A stretch of 64,000 nt of DNA from assembly GCF_044751345.1 (NCBI RefSeq), contig NZ_JBIWXY010000002.1, forward strand, positions 434,001-498,000, given 5' to 3'. The DNA is from Methylobacillus methanolivorans. GTDB lineage: Bacteria; Pseudomonadota; Gammaproteobacteria; Burkholderiales; Methylophilaceae. This document shows positions 1-9,173 of this stretch, piece after piece. Each line of letters begins with the position of its first letter. Position 1 is the first letter of the stretch. The notes beneath the pieces are model-generated. The model worked only from the letters and a program-made list of their open reading frames with translations, did not search any database and had not been told where the DNA came from. A program made the translations under genes and the position numbers.

Positions 1-144
1 GCCGTACAGCTATCGAATCGGCTGGCTGCATTGCCTGGTGTAAAGGAATCGGTCGTCTTGCCCGCAGAGGGCATGGTGATATTGAAAGTGGATATGCAGG
101 CGGACTGGGATGATTCTACAGCGCTGCAATTGATAAGGGGTTAA
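1..144 (+). CDS. C-terminal fragment of an unidentified protein upstream of ssb
   Basis: Frame 1 is open from the first base to a TAA at 142-144 and encodes the last 47 residues of a protein whose start lies outside the window. The tail contains LPGVKESVVLPAEGMVILKV, an alternating hydrophobic pattern that could be a small beta-alpha-beta fold, but I do not recognise the family. It ends 5 bases before the ssb start codon, so the two genes may be co-transcribed. The frame is real by its codon use and tight junction with ssb; the function is unknown. Confidence 0.55.
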   Translation, partial: AVQLSNRLAALPGVKESVVLPAEGMVILKVDMQADWDDSTALQLIRG

Positions 145-149
145 AAGTA

Positions 150-662
150 ATGGCATCGGTCAATAAAGTAATCTTGGTAGGTAACCTGGGTCGCGATCCG
201 GAAGTGCGCTATATGCCCAATGGCGAGGCAGTTGCCAATTTCAGCATTGCGACTACCGACAACTGGAAAGACAAGAATGGCCAGCGCCAGGAACGTACTG
301 AATGGCACAATATTGTCATGTACCGCAGGCTGGCTGAGATTGCTGGCGAATACCTGAAAAAGGGCCGCCCGGTGTATATCGAGGGTCGTTTGCAAACCCG
401 CAAGTGGCAGACCAAGGAAGGACAGGACCGCTACACTACTGAAATTATCGCTGACCAGATGCAGATGCTGGGTGGTCGCGATGGCGCTGGCAGTGGTGGT
501 GCTAGCTATGATGGCGGTGGCGATGACTTCAACCAGGATTATGGCCAGTCAGCCCCAGCAGCTCCAAGGCAACAAGCGGCTCCGCGCCCGTCCCCAGCTC
601 CGGCTTCCAAGCCAGCAGGCGGCAGCAATTTTGATGATTTCGAGGATGATATCCCCTTCTAA
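150..662 (+). CDS. ssb: Single-stranded DNA-binding protein SSB
   Basis: SSB coats single-stranded DNA during replication, recombination and repair and recruits partner enzymes through its acidic tail. The 170-residue protein has the full OB-fold (about residues 1-110), starting MASVNKVILVGNLGRDPEVR and including the WHNIV and YIEGRLQTRKW stretches typical of bacterial SSB. A Gly/Ala/Pro/Gln-rich disordered linker follows (about 111-158), and it ends in DDFEDDIPF, the conserved partner-binding tail. Length and all landmarks match the proteobacterial family. The start ATG lies just after the stop of the upstream fragment, and a strong terminator follows. Confidence 0.98.
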   Translation: MASVNKVILVGNLGRDPEVRYMPNGEAVANFSIATTDNWKDKNGQRQERTEWHNIVMYRRLAEIAGEYLKKGRPVYIEGRLQTRKWQTKEGQDRYTTEIIADQMQMLGGRDGAGSGGASYDGGGDDFNQDYGQSAPAAPRQQAAPRPSPAPASKPAGGSNFDDFEDDIPF

Positions 663-682
663 AACAGTATTACCCGACAGTG

Positions 683-712
683 AAAAATGGCCGCAATGCG
701 GCCATTTTTTTT
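683..712 (+). terminator. Rho-independent terminator after ssb
   Basis: A perfect stem (AAAAATGGCCGC pairing with GCGGCCATTTTT) with a 3-base loop runs straight into a T tract. It lies 20 bases after the ssb stop and should end that transcript. Confidence 0.9.
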
Positions 713-987
713 GACATGCCGCGCTAGATGACTTTCTGTTAGCGCAACTCTCTTTCTTGCCCAGTGCATTGTCCCAGCTTCTTGTGTTCTATATGTCTAA
801 TGGACTGCGGTCAGTAGGCCTAATGTCCACTCTTTTATCTTTTCAGGAAAATTCGTTATTAAAACAGAAAGATTACCCCGAAGTGGGTACTCCCTTTTGC
901 ATACTCCTTTAAGAGAATTTCAAGGGGTGTGGTGATTCATTATTGTCGTGGCTCCAGCTTTATTCATCGCTACCAAGGGGAGTCGCC
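713..987. other. Intergenic region between ssb and the porin gene
   Basis: This stretch has no credible gene. It is AT-rich towards the downstream gene (around 830-910), consistent with a promoter for the porin, but I cannot fix a clear -35/-10 pair. A weak inverted pair, TGGAC near 809 and GTCCA near 834, is visible; I attach no function to it. Confidence 0.4.
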
Positions 988-1830
988 ATGTTTTCTTTAC
1001 GTCCTGTTTTTCTGGCCTGTAGTCTGGCCGCCATCGTCCATAGCCCGGCATGGGCTGCTGACACTGTAGCCGACGAAGGCAAGGCCGATGTCGCAGCAGA
1101 GCCAGCATCGCCGCACCATATCAGCACCAATTTTGGTTTCTACAGCGATTACATTTTTCGCGGGATTTCCTATGCACGCGGGCGCGGGGCTATCCAGGCC
1201 TTCGTCGATTACTCCCATGACAGTGGCCTGTTTCTCGGCATAGGCGGCACCAATGTGCATAGGGATGCGCTTTATGGCAATACGCTGGAAGTCGATCTTT
1301 ACGGCGGTTTCAGCTTCCCAATCACGGATGACCTGACCATCACTCCAGGATTCCTGCAGTTTTACTATCCTGACAATGAGAAGATTGCCAATCAGTCTCC
1401 TAACGTGACGGAAGTCAATGTGGCGATGAACTACAAGGACTTCGCGATCAAGTATTCCTACTCACTCACCGACTGGTTTGGTGTTAACACCAAGTCTTAT
1501 GGCAATACTGCCATCGGTCACCACACGACGGGTACCGGCGATTCCAAGGGTACCAACTACATTGAGCTTAACTATAACCCGGCATTGCCCTTCTACGGTT
1601 TAAGCCTGTTGTTGCATGTTGGCCATCAATCCGTGAAGAACTATGCAGTAGCGGATTACACCGATATACAAGTGGGTGTGAGCAAGGATTTCTCCATTGC
1701 CAATAGCGATGGCTGGAATGCGGGCCTCAGCTATATCGCCACTGATGCCAATGATGACTGGTATGTCACCAGCACTGGTTACAAGACTGGCGACAGCAAA
1801 TTCTTTGCGTATATCAAGCGCACATTCTGA
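988..1830 (+). CDS. TorF-family putative porin (outer-membrane beta-barrel)
   Basis: A 280-residue outer-membrane protein. The N-terminus MFSLRPVFLACSLAAI...AWA is a signal peptide, and the mature part begins with the pattern STNFGFYSDYIFRGISYARG, diagnostic of the family of porin-like proteins annotated TorF (TIGR02001 type). Alternating amphipathic strands continue to a C-terminal phenylalanine (IKRTF), the usual outer-membrane insertion signal. I chose the ATG at 988 over an upstream in-frame TTG at 943 because AAGGGGA precedes it at the right distance and it begins the signal peptide directly. It appears to be a single-gene transcript; the substrate cannot be read from sequence. Confidence 0.88.
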   Translation: MFSLRPVFLACSLAAIVHSPAWAADTVADEGKADVAAEPASPHHISTNFGFYSDYIFRGISYARGRGAIQAFVDYSHDSGLFLGIGGTNVHRDALYGNTLEVDLYGGFSFPITDDLTITPGFLQFYYPDNEKIANQSPNVTEVNVAMNYKDFAIKYSYSLTDWFGVNTKSYGNTAIGHHTTGTGDSKGTNYIELNYNPALPFYGLSLLLHVGHQSVKNYAVADYTDIQVGVSKDFSIANSDGWNAGLSYIATDANDDWYVTSTGYKTGDSKFFAYIKRTF

Positions 1831-2255
1831 TTTCACTGCGCATTCGATATGGTCGAATATTAAGGCTCTCTTTTCTCTTCGGTCTGGGCGTATAAATGGA
1901 CTCGCATTTATCGTCCAGGCCGAGAAGAAGTACGTCTGACTAGACGACGGTTTGCCTTACCGCTGCTTGCTCAAGCACCAGATTTAACGGGGCGTACCCC
2001 GTGCTTATTCAACCTTCTCAGGCTATCCACCTATCACCGTTAGTATTCCTCAGGTGGCGAACTGCCATTCTTTTCATTCGTGCTGTACCCACGATAGTTC
2101 CCCGGCTATACCTTGGTATATCCCGCATAAGCTCTCGGTCATTATTCCCCTACCTATTGATACTGGCACGTTGGCAAGCGCTTTTGCACAATGCAGGCCT
2201 GCCATCGCCTTGAGCTGGATGGCGAGTGTTCAATAGCATTTGATAGGGGTTGTAG
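1831..2255. other. 425-base non-coding region with a long hairpin
   Basis: No convincing gene. Positions 1873-1929 form an imperfect long hairpin: the outer arms (TTCTCTTCGGTCTGGGCG and CGTCCAGGCCGAGAAGAA) pair with a few mismatches or wobbles, and the inner arms ATAAATG and CATTTAT pair perfectly around a 6-base loop. A short stem (CGTCT/AGACG) follows at about 1933-1947. There is no T tract, so an intrinsic terminator is doubtful. Further on are a TATACC/GGTATA pair (2107-2120) and a GCCATC/GATGGC pair (2201-2223). The end of the region must contain the leader of the efflux operon. Confidence 0.5.
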
Positions 2256-3374
2256 ATGAAGCGCTGTGGTGTGTGGTGGCTATGTGCCGTGCTGGCGCTG
2301 GCAGGGTGTGGGGGCAAGGCGGCTGCACCGCAGGCAGCCGAGCCTAAGCTGAGCCGTGAAGGTGGGCTGGTGAGCGTGGCGGCAGATTCTCCCTTGCGTA
2401 GCAGTCTGGTGGTTGAGGCAGTGCAAACGCAGGCGCTATCCTTGACTATTGATGCCCCCGGAGTAATTGAGGCGATGCCGGAACGAGTGGTGAAAATCAC
2501 GCCGCCGTTGGTGGGACGCATCGTCAAGCTACAACATGGGCTGGGTGATGCAGTGTATGCGGGAGAACTGTTGGTCACGCTCGATTCTGCCGAGCTTGCC
2601 GCAGCCTATAGCGACAATGCCAAGGCGCAAGCGTTGTTGCAGCAGGCCAGGCGTGAGTTTGCGCGTCAGGAGAGCTTAATGCAGGACAATATTCCCGCAC
2701 GTAAGGAATTTGAGGCGGCGCAGCTGGCGCTGGCAGCGGCGGAGAATGATGCTCGGGCGAGCAGCGAGCGGCTGGCGCAGCTTGGTGTGGCAGTGCAGGC
2801 GCAATCGCATCGAGAGTATGGCCTGCGTTCGCCGATCGCCGGGCGTGTGGTGGAGTTGAGCGGCGCGCAGGGCGGCTATTGGAATGATGTGACGGCACCC
2901 CTGATGACGGTGGCTGACCTCTCTAGTGTCTGGGTTTCAGCGAGCATCGCCGAGAAAGATATTGCGCAGATGTTTGTTGGCCAGGATGCGCACATCAAGC
3001 TTAATGCCTATGGCGAGCAAGTGTTTTCCGGGCGGGTGAAATATATAGGCGACCTGCTGGACCCAGAAACGAGGACGGTCAAGGTGCGTGTGCTGGTGGA
3101 TAATCGCCAGGGGCAGTTCAAGCCCGGCATGTTTGCTCGTGCGACGTTTGCCGGGCAGTCGCACCAGGCCATTCTGGTGCCTGCCAGTGCCTTGGTGCAA
3201 AGCGGGCTATATACGCGTGTATTTGTCGAGCATGCACCTTTCCAGTTTGAGTCGCGGATGGTGACCATTGGTGCAACAGTGAGTTCGACAGTGGGCGAGC
3301 AGGTGGAAATCCTGGATGGCTTGCAGGCTGGGGAACGTGTGGTCACGCACAATGGAGTGATGCTCAATGATTAA
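2256..3374 (+). CDS. RND efflux periplasmic adaptor subunit (CzcB/CusB family lipoprotein)
   Basis: Membrane fusion protein that links an inner-membrane RND pump to an outer-membrane channel. It starts with a lipoprotein signal (MKRCGVWWLCAVLALAGCGG, lipobox LAGC), so it is probably anchored by lipid. The 372 residues show the usual order: barrel-sandwich/lipoyl half (about 70-110, KLQHGLGDAVYAGELLVTLD), coiled-coil hairpin (about 115-175), second lipoyl half (RSPIAGRVVELSGAQGGYW), beta-barrel (KVRVLVDN..GQFKPGMFARA) and a membrane-proximal domain. The C-terminal eight bases overlap the start of the pump gene, so the two are translationally coupled. The metal cannot be assigned from the adaptor alone. 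Confidence 0.93.
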   Translation: MKRCGVWWLCAVLALAGCGGKAAAPQAAEPKLSREGGLVSVAADSPLRSSLVVEAVQTQALSLTIDAPGVIEAMPERVVKITPPLVGRIVKLQHGLGDAVYAGELLVTLDSAELAAAYSDNAKAQALLQQARREFARQESLMQDNIPARKEFEAAQLALAAAENDARASSERLAQLGVAVQAQSHREYGLRSPIAGRVVELSGAQGGYWNDVTAPLMTVADLSSVWVSASIAEKDIAQMFVGQDAHIKLNAYGEQVFSGRVKYIGDLLDPETRTVKVRVLVDNRQGQFKPGMFARATFAGQSHQAILVPASALVQSGLYTRVFVEHAPFQFESRMVTIGATVSSTVGEQVEILDGLQAGERVVTHNGVMLND

Positions 3375-6300
3375 CGCAATCGTCAATCATTGCTTCCACC
3401 GTCGCGGCATCGTCTGGCTGGTGTTCTGCATGGTTGCCCTGTATGGCTGGTGGAGCTGGAAGCAATTGCCCGTGGAGGCTTATCCCGATATTGCCGATGT
3501 CACTTCGCAGATCGTGACGCAGATCCCTGGGCTGGGGACAGAGGAGGTTGAGCAGCAGATCACCATCCCGCTGGAGCGCGCTTTGCTGGGTACACCGGGC
3601 ATGCATGTGTTGCGCTCGCGCAGCCTGTTTGCCTTGTCGCTGATCACCGTAGTGTTTGAGGATGGCACAGAGGGTTATTTTGCGCGCCAGCGCTTGCAAG
3701 AGCGCTTGAACGAAGTGGCGCTGCCCTATGGTGCCGTGCCTGGGCTGGACCCATACACCTCGCCTACGGGCGAGATTTACCGCTATACCCTGGAGTCACC
3801 CACGCGCAGCTTGCGCGAGCTATCCGAATTGCAATTCTGGACGGTGATTCCACGGCTGAAGAAAGTACGCGGCATTGTCGATGTCGCCAATTTCGGCGGC
3901 CTTACTACGCAATTCATGCTGGAGCTTGACCCGAGCCGCCTACGGCAATATGGCTTGTCGTTACAAGAGGTGAAGGAGGCGATCAATGCCAATAATGCCA
4001 ATGGCGGCGGCAGCGTGCTTGATCGTGGTGAGCAGAGCTATGTGGTACGCGGTGTTGGCTTGCTGCGTTCGCTGGAGGATATGGGCAATGTCGTCGTCAA
4101 GGTCAAGGATGGTGTGCCTGTGCTGGTGAAAAACCTGGGGGCACTGAGTTACGGCAATGTCGAGCGGCGTGGCATCCTCGGCAAGGATAGTCATTCAGAT
4201 ACGATCCAGGGCATTGCCTTGCTGCTCAAGGACTCCAACCCTTCCGACGCGCTGGCAGGCGTGCATGCCGCAGTGCAGGATTTGAACGACAACCTGCTGC
4301 CCAAGGATGTGAAGGTAGTGCCCTATCTTGATCGTACCTCCTTGATCGAGGCCACCTTGCATACCGTGAGTAGCACGCTGACCGAGGGCATGGTGCTGGT
4401 GGCACTGGTATTGTTGCTGTTCCTTGGCAGCGTGCGTGCAGCCTTGATTGTGGCACTGACCATTCCCTTATCCCTGCTCATGGTGTTCATTTTCATGCAC
4501 CACCTGAAAATACCCGCCAACCTGCTGTCATTGGGGGCGATTGATTTCGGCATCCTGGTCGATGGGGCAGTGGTGCTGGTGGAAAACATACTGCGCCGGC
4601 GCGAGGCCGATGAGCATAGGCCCTTGCAGATAGAAGATACCATTACGGCGACCTTGCAGGTAGCGCGGCCTATCTTCTTCGGCATGGCAGTGATTATCTG
4701 CGCTTACTTGCCACTGTTTGCCTTGCAGCGCATCGAGTACAAATTGTTCTCGCCCATGGCTTTTGCCGTGGGTGCAGCCTTGATCGGTGCCTTGGTCGTG
4801 GCGTTGACGCTGATTCCTGCATTGGCCTGGCTTGCGTTCCGCAGGCCAGCCAAGGTGTATCACAACCCGGTGCTGGAGTTCTTCACGCGGCAATATGGCG
4901 TCTTCCTGCAATTCGCATTGCTACGTGGCCGCTGGCTGCTGGCCTTGAGCGGTGCGGCGCTGCTGGCGATTGTTATCTTGTTCATGACCATAGGGCGGGA
5001 TTTCCTGCCTTACCTTGATGAAGGCTCGCTGTGGTTGCAGGTACAAATGCCGCCCGGCATCACGCTGGATAAAGCTGCGGCCATGGCCGATGAACTGCGG
5101 CGCGTGACCCTGCAAGAGCCAGAAGTGGCGTATATGGTGACGCAGACTGGCCGCAACGATGAAGGTACGGATTACTGGACGCCTTCGCATATTGAGGCCA
5201 GCGTTGGGCTCAAGCCATATCGCGAATGGCCCGCCGGTGTGGACAAGCAGGCCTTGATTGCCAGGCTGGCTGGCAAATATGCGCAGATGCCGGGTTATAG
5301 CGTGGGTTTTATGCAGCCCATGATAGATGGCGTGCAGGACAAGCTTTCCGGTGCGCATGGCGACCTGACGGTCAAAGTGTTTGGCGAAGACCTGGCAGCA
5401 GTGCGTATCGTGGCGAAACGGATTGCCGACCTGCTCCGGCAGGTGCCTGGCTCGGCCGATGTGACTGTCGACGTAGAACCGCCATTGCCTAACCTGCGGG
5501 TGGAGCTCGATTGCGCTGCGGCAGCCCGCTACGGTATCAATGCTGCCGATGTCGCCGACCTGATTGCTACTGGCATTGGTGGTTCACCTATCGGGCAGTT
5601 GTATGTGGGCGAAAAGAGTTATGACATGACGGTGCGCTTCCCGCGTGCTGCCCGCAACAACCTGGATAGCATCGGTAACCTCACCCTGACATCGGCCACT
5701 GGTGCGCAGATTCCCCTGGCTGAGGTAGCGCATATCAGCACGGTTTCAGGTGAAAGCGTGATCGTGCACGAGATGGCCAAGCGCAATATCCTCGTGCGGC
5801 TCAATGTGCGCAACCGCGATCTGGCCAGCTTCCTGAGCGAGGCCCAAGCCAAGGTTGCCAACGAGATCAAGGTGGATCCACATCAGCTCCAGATTGAATG
5901 GGGCGGGCAATTTGAAAACCTGGAGCGGGCCGAGGCGCGTCTGGCGTTGATTTTGCCTATGGCCTTCATGCTGATGTTCCTGCTGCTGTTTGGCGAGTTT
6001 CGCAACCTGCGCCAACCCATGTTGGTGCTGGTTGCCGTGCCATTGGCTATGCTGGGCGGCTTGGCGGCGTTGCATGTGCGCGGTATGACGCTGAACGTCT
6101 CCAGCGCGGTCGGGTTTATTGCCCTGTTCGGCGTGGCCGTGCTTAACGGCGTACTGATGCTTTCGCAGATCAACCGCCTGCGTCACGAAGAAGGAAAGCT
6201 TTTGCGCGATGCCGTGCTGGAAGGTGCGCGCAGCCGCATGCGCCCGGTGTTGATGACTGCGACCGTAGCCGCCTTGGGCCTGACACCCGCAATGCTGGCT

Positions 6301-6486
6301 ACTGGCCTGGGTAGTGATGTACAGCGGCCACTGGCTACCGTGGTGGTGGGTGGATTGGTTAGTGCCACCGTGCTCACACTCATGCTGCTACCCGGTTTGT
6401 ATTACATGGTGGAGGCGGTGGTAGAGCGGCGCAAGGCGCAGAAAAAGCCGACCCCAACGTGGCAACAGGAGCAGGCACATGAATAA
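3367..6486 (+). CDS. Heavy-metal efflux RND pump (CzcA/HME family)
   Basis: Proton-driven inner-membrane trimeric pump of 1039 residues, full length for the HME-RND family. Twelve membrane segments are expected; the transmembrane relay motif DFGILVDGAVVLVEN starts at D393, with Asp and Glu in the positions typical of divalent-cation pumps (CzcA-like) rather than the DFG-lacking Cu/Ag pump CusA. Large periplasmic loops contain PQIVTQIPGLGTEEVEQQIT and the GTDYWTPSH stretch. It overlaps the adaptor gene upstream and the outer-membrane factor downstream by 8 bases each, so the three form one tripartite efflux operon. Zn/Co/Cd/Ni is the likely range; the exact metal is inference. No metal-responsive regulator is directly adjacent. 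Confidence 0.94.
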   Translation: MINAIVNHCFHRRGIVWLVFCMVALYGWWSWKQLPVEAYPDIADVTSQIVTQIPGLGTEEVEQQITIPLERALLGTPGMHVLRSRSLFALSLITVVFEDGTEGYFARQRLQERLNEVALPYGAVPGLDPYTSPTGEIYRYTLESPTRSLRELSELQFWTVIPRLKKVRGIVDVANFGGLTTQFMLELDPSRLRQYGLSLQEVKEAINANNANGGGSVLDRGEQSYVVRGVGLLRSLEDMGNVVVKVKDGVPVLVKNLGALSYGNVERRGILGKDSHSDTIQGIALLLKDSNPSDALAGVHAAVQDLNDNLLPKDVKVVPYLDRTSLIEATLHTVSSTLTEGMVLVALVLLLFLGSVRAALIVALTIPLSLLMVFIFMHHLKIPANLLSLGAIDFGILVDGAVVLVENILRRREADEHRPLQIEDTITATLQVARPIFFGMAVIICAYLPLFALQRIEYKLFSPMAFAVGAALIGALVVALTLIPALAWLAFRRPAKVYHNPVLEFFTRQYGVFLQFALLRGRWLLALSGAALLAIVILFMTIGRDFLPYLDEGSLWLQVQMPPGITLDKAAAMADELRRVTLQEPEVAYMVTQTGRNDEGTDYWTPSHIEASVGLKPYREWPAGVDKQALIARLAGKYAQMPGYSVGFMQPMIDGVQDKLSGAHGDLTVKVFGEDLAAVRIVAKRIADLLRQVPGSADVTVDVEPPLPNLRVELDCAAAARYGINAADVADLIATGIGGSPIGQLYVGEKSYDMTVRFPRAARNNLDSIGNLTLTSATGAQIPLAEVAHISTVSGESVIVHEMAKRNILVRLNVRNRDLASFLSEAQAKVANEIKVDPHQLQIEWGGQFENLERAEARLALILPMAFMLMFLLLFGEFRNLRQPMLVLVAVPLAMLGGLAALHVRGMTLNVSSAVGFIALFGVAVLNGVLMLSQINRLRHEEGKLLRDAVLEGARSRMRPVLMTATVAALGLTPAMLATGLGSDVQRPLATVVVGGLVSATVLTLMLLPGLYYMVEAVVERRKAQKKPTPTWQQEQAHE

Positions 6487-8044
6487 GCTGATACAGATAG
6501 CGATGCGTCACACATTGATGGCGCGGTTAGCCAAGCATGCATCCATTCAGTTGTCGCCCAGGTTGATGAGCTGGGGTGCCTCAGTACTGCCAGTGTGTGC
6601 TTTGCTCATGAGCAGCGGCTGTGCTGTTGGGCCTGATTATCATCGACCTGCGCTGAAAACGCCGCAGGCTTACACGGCGACATCTCTGCCTGAGCGCACG
6701 GTATCGGCAGCGGGGTCCGCTGGTCAGGTGCAAGCCCTGTTGCCTGGGCAATCGGTGCAGCAACAATGGTGGCAGGCATTTGGCTCGCGAGAGCTGGATA
6801 AGCTGGTGGCAGATGCGATCAACGCCAGCCCGGATTTACAGGCCGCCAATGCTGCGTTACTTGCAGCGAGGGAGCATGTGGCGGCCCAGCGTGGCTTGTA
6901 TTGGCCATCGGTCAGCGCCCAGTTCAACCCAACACGGCAGAAGATCGCCAGCTCCTTGTCCACGCCTGCTTATGCCGAGCAGATCATGCTGTATTCGCTG
7001 TACACTGCGCAGCTGAATATCGGCTATGTGCCGGATGTGTTTGGGGCCAACCGGCGCATGGTCGAGGCCTTGGCGGCCCAGGTTGATTTCCAGCGTTATG
7101 CGCGCCAGGCGGCTTACACCAGTTTGGTGGGCAATATTGTCAACACTGCCATTCAGGAAGCCTCGTTGCGGGCGCAGATCAATGCCGCGCATGAGCTGGT
7201 CGCACTCTCGGCACAAATGCTGGCAATGTCACAACGCCAATATGCCGCTGGTCAGGTGAGCCTTGCCGATGTCACGGCACAGGAGGCAGCGTTGGCACAA
7301 GCCCAGGCAGCGCTTTTGCCCTTGCAACAGCAACTCGATCAACAGCACAACTTGCTCGCGGTGCTGACTGGTCATTACCCCAGCGAGTTGCCTGCGCAAG
7401 CATTTGATCTCGATAAGCTGCACCTGCCTGCTGCCTTGCCGGTCAGCCTGCCTGCGCAATTGCTGGAGCAGCGACCAGATATTCGCTCGGCAGAGGCGCA
7501 ATTGCAGGCTGCCAGTGCCATGGTGGGTGTGGCAACGGCAGCGCGTTTGCCCAGCGTGACACTCAGCGCCAACATCGGCGGTGCGACCTTGCAGTTTGCT
7601 GATTTGCTGAAAGGCGCAGGGTCGTTCTGGACAGTGGGTGCAAATATCTTGCAGCCAGTGTTTGCTGGCGGGCAATTGCTGCATCAACAGTGCGCTGCCG
7701 AGGCTACCTATGCGCAGGCCGCGGCGCAGTATCGCAGCACGGTGCTGACGGCCTTTCAGGATACTGCCGATACCTTGCAGGCGATTCACTACAATGCCGA
7801 GACCTTGCGTCTTGCCGATGTGGCTTATCAGGCAGCGCAAAAAAACCTGCTGATCGTGCAACGCCAGCGTGAACGTGGGGCGGCGAGCCAGCCCGAGGTC
7901 TTGCTCGCACAACAGCAATACCAGCAGGCCGTCATGAGCCTGGTACAGGCGCGGGCTGCGCGTTATAACGGTACAGTGGCCTTGTTCCAGGCGCTGGGCG
8001 GAGCCTGGTGGGAGGCCGATAGCCAGGAGAGCGGCCAACCTTGA
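6479..8044 (+). CDS. NodT-type outer-membrane efflux lipoprotein
   Basis: TolC-like outer-membrane channel of the NodT/RND type that completes the tripartite metal pump. After the signal it reads SSGCAVGPDYHRPALKTPQ, the classical lipobox and GPDYxxP signature; two outer-membrane efflux domains follow, with long amphipathic helices (ALLAAREHVAAQRGLYWPSV, LLEQRPDIRSAEAQLQAA). The start at 6479 overlaps the pump gene and gives an unusually long leader (lipobox Cys at residue 48). An in-frame ATG at 6566 would give an ordinary 18-residue lipoprotein signal, so the true start is uncertain. The family and role are clear. Confidence 0.93.
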   Translation: MNKLIQIAMRHTLMARLAKHASIQLSPRLMSWGASVLPVCALLMSSGCAVGPDYHRPALKTPQAYTATSLPERTVSAAGSAGQVQALLPGQSVQQQWWQAFGSRELDKLVADAINASPDLQAANAALLAAREHVAAQRGLYWPSVSAQFNPTRQKIASSLSTPAYAEQIMLYSLYTAQLNIGYVPDVFGANRRMVEALAAQVDFQRYARQAAYTSLVGNIVNTAIQEASLRAQINAAHELVALSAQMLAMSQRQYAAGQVSLADVTAQEAALAQAQAALLPLQQQLDQQHNLLAVLTGHYPSELPAQAFDLDKLHLPAALPVSLPAQLLEQRPDIRSAEAQLQAASAMVGVATAARLPSVTLSANIGGATLQFADLLKGAGSFWTVGANILQPVFAGGQLLHQQCAAEATYAQAAAQYRSTVLTAFQDTADTLQAIHYNAETLRLADVAYQAAQKNLLIVQRQRERGAASQPEVLLAQQQYQQAVMSLVQARAARYNGTVALFQALGGAWWEADSQESGQP

Positions 8045-8096
8045 GCGTGATGGCGCGGCTCCGGGAATAGCGGTGTAGAATCTGGCAACACATTAC

Positions 8097-9173
8097 ATGA
8101 CCATGCACATGCCATCATCAGCAAACCCGCGTCATCCGATAGCTTTGATTGCAATGACGCTCGTCATGGCGGCGATTTTTGTCGCCGATACGACGACGCA
8201 TTATGAAGTGGCGATTGCGGTGTTCTATGCAGTGGTGATTCTTGCTGCGACGCGTGTCTTGGGCCGACATGCCTTGCTGGTTCTCTCAGTCACTTGCCTG
8301 CTGCTGACCTGGGTCAGCTTTGCCATGACACCGCACGGCACGTACCACATCGGCCTCGTGAACCTGGCGATCAGCAATGCCGCCATCGTGGTGACCGCTT
8401 ATCTGGTGGTGAAAATGGAAGCGGCGAGAATGGCGGCGCAGGCCATGCAGGAGCAATTGATGCGCATCGCGCGCGGCCAAAGCCTGGAAGGCCTGACCAC
8501 CTCGATTGCGCATGAGCTCAACCAGCCCCTGGCAGCGATCACGACTAGCGGGCATGCCTGCCAGCGTTGGTTGGCGCAGGAGCCGCCCAACCTGGAAAAG
8601 GCTGGGCAGACGTTAGAGCGCATCGTGCGCGATGCTGGGCGTGCCAGCGAGATTATCGCCAGGGTGCGCAGCCTGACCAAGGGTGAGCTGCCGCACAAGA
8701 TGGCATTCGACTTCAACGAAGCGGTGCAGGAAGTGCTCACTCTTTCGCAAGAGTTAATGCAAACCCACCAGATTGCACTCAATCTTGAGCTGGATGAACA
8801 ATTGCCTCTGGCGCTGGCCGACCGTGTGCAGATACAGCAGGTGGTGGGCAACCTGGTGTTGAACGCGATTGATGCGCTGACGCTGGTATCGAAACCTAGG
8901 CGCAGCATGACCCTGACGAGCGGAGTGCGCGACGGGCGCATCCTGTTCGCGATTGCCGATACTGGCGTTGGCATTGCCGCTGGTTTGTATGAGCATTTGT
9001 TCGATGCTTTCTGGACAACCAAAAAAGACGGCATCGGCATTGGTCTCAGTATCAGCCGCACCATCATCGAGGCTAATCATGGCCAGATATGGGCGGAGTC
9101 CAATGCCAGCCAGGGCGCGTTATTCCTTTTCAACCTGCCTATCGCCAAGCCTGCACAGGAGCCTGCCGGATGA
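8097..9173 (+). CDS. Membrane sensor histidine kinase, FixL/DctB-like catalytic core
   Basis: The 358-residue kinase has about four hydrophobic segments in residues 14-105, with little periplasmic sequence between them, so the signal is probably sensed in or near the membrane. The dimerisation and phosphoacceptor box is SIAHELNQPLAAI, with H139 as the expected phosphorylated residue. The HATPase part shows the N box (NLVLNAIDAL), G1 (DTGVGI), F box (FDAFWTTKKDG) and G2 (GIGLS). The ELNQPL form of the H box is the type seen in FixL, DctB and ThiS-like kinases. No PAS domain is visible. The gene overlaps the response regulator by ATGA. The signal is unknown. Its position after the metal efflux operon is suggestive but is not evidence of metal sensing. 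Confidence 0.9.
   Translation: MTMHMPSSANPRHPIALIAMTLVMAAIFVADTTTHYEVAIAVFYAVVILAATRVLGRHALLVLSVTCLLLTWVSFAMTPHGTYHIGLVNLAISNAAIVVTAYLVVKMEAARMAAQAMQEQLMRIARGQSLEGLTTSIAHELNQPLAAITTSGHACQRWLAQEPPNLEKAGQTLERIVRDAGRASEIIARVRSLTKGELPHKMAFDFNEAVQEVLTLSQELMQTHQIALNLELDEQLPLALADRVQIQQVVGNLVLNAIDALTLVSKPRRSMTLTSGVRDGRILFAIADTGVGIAAGLYEHLFDAFWTTKKDGIGIGLSISRTIIEANHGQIWAESNASQGALFLFNLPIAKPAQEPAG

Noticed and set aside
799..840. TGGAC/GTCCA pair as an EpsA-like site before the porin
   Set aside because: The spacing and flanks do not fit the 6-4-6 motif.
2001..2213. A 70-codon frame in the gap before the efflux operon
   Set aside because: No ribosome site, no homology I can recognise and an unlikely hydrophobic composition.
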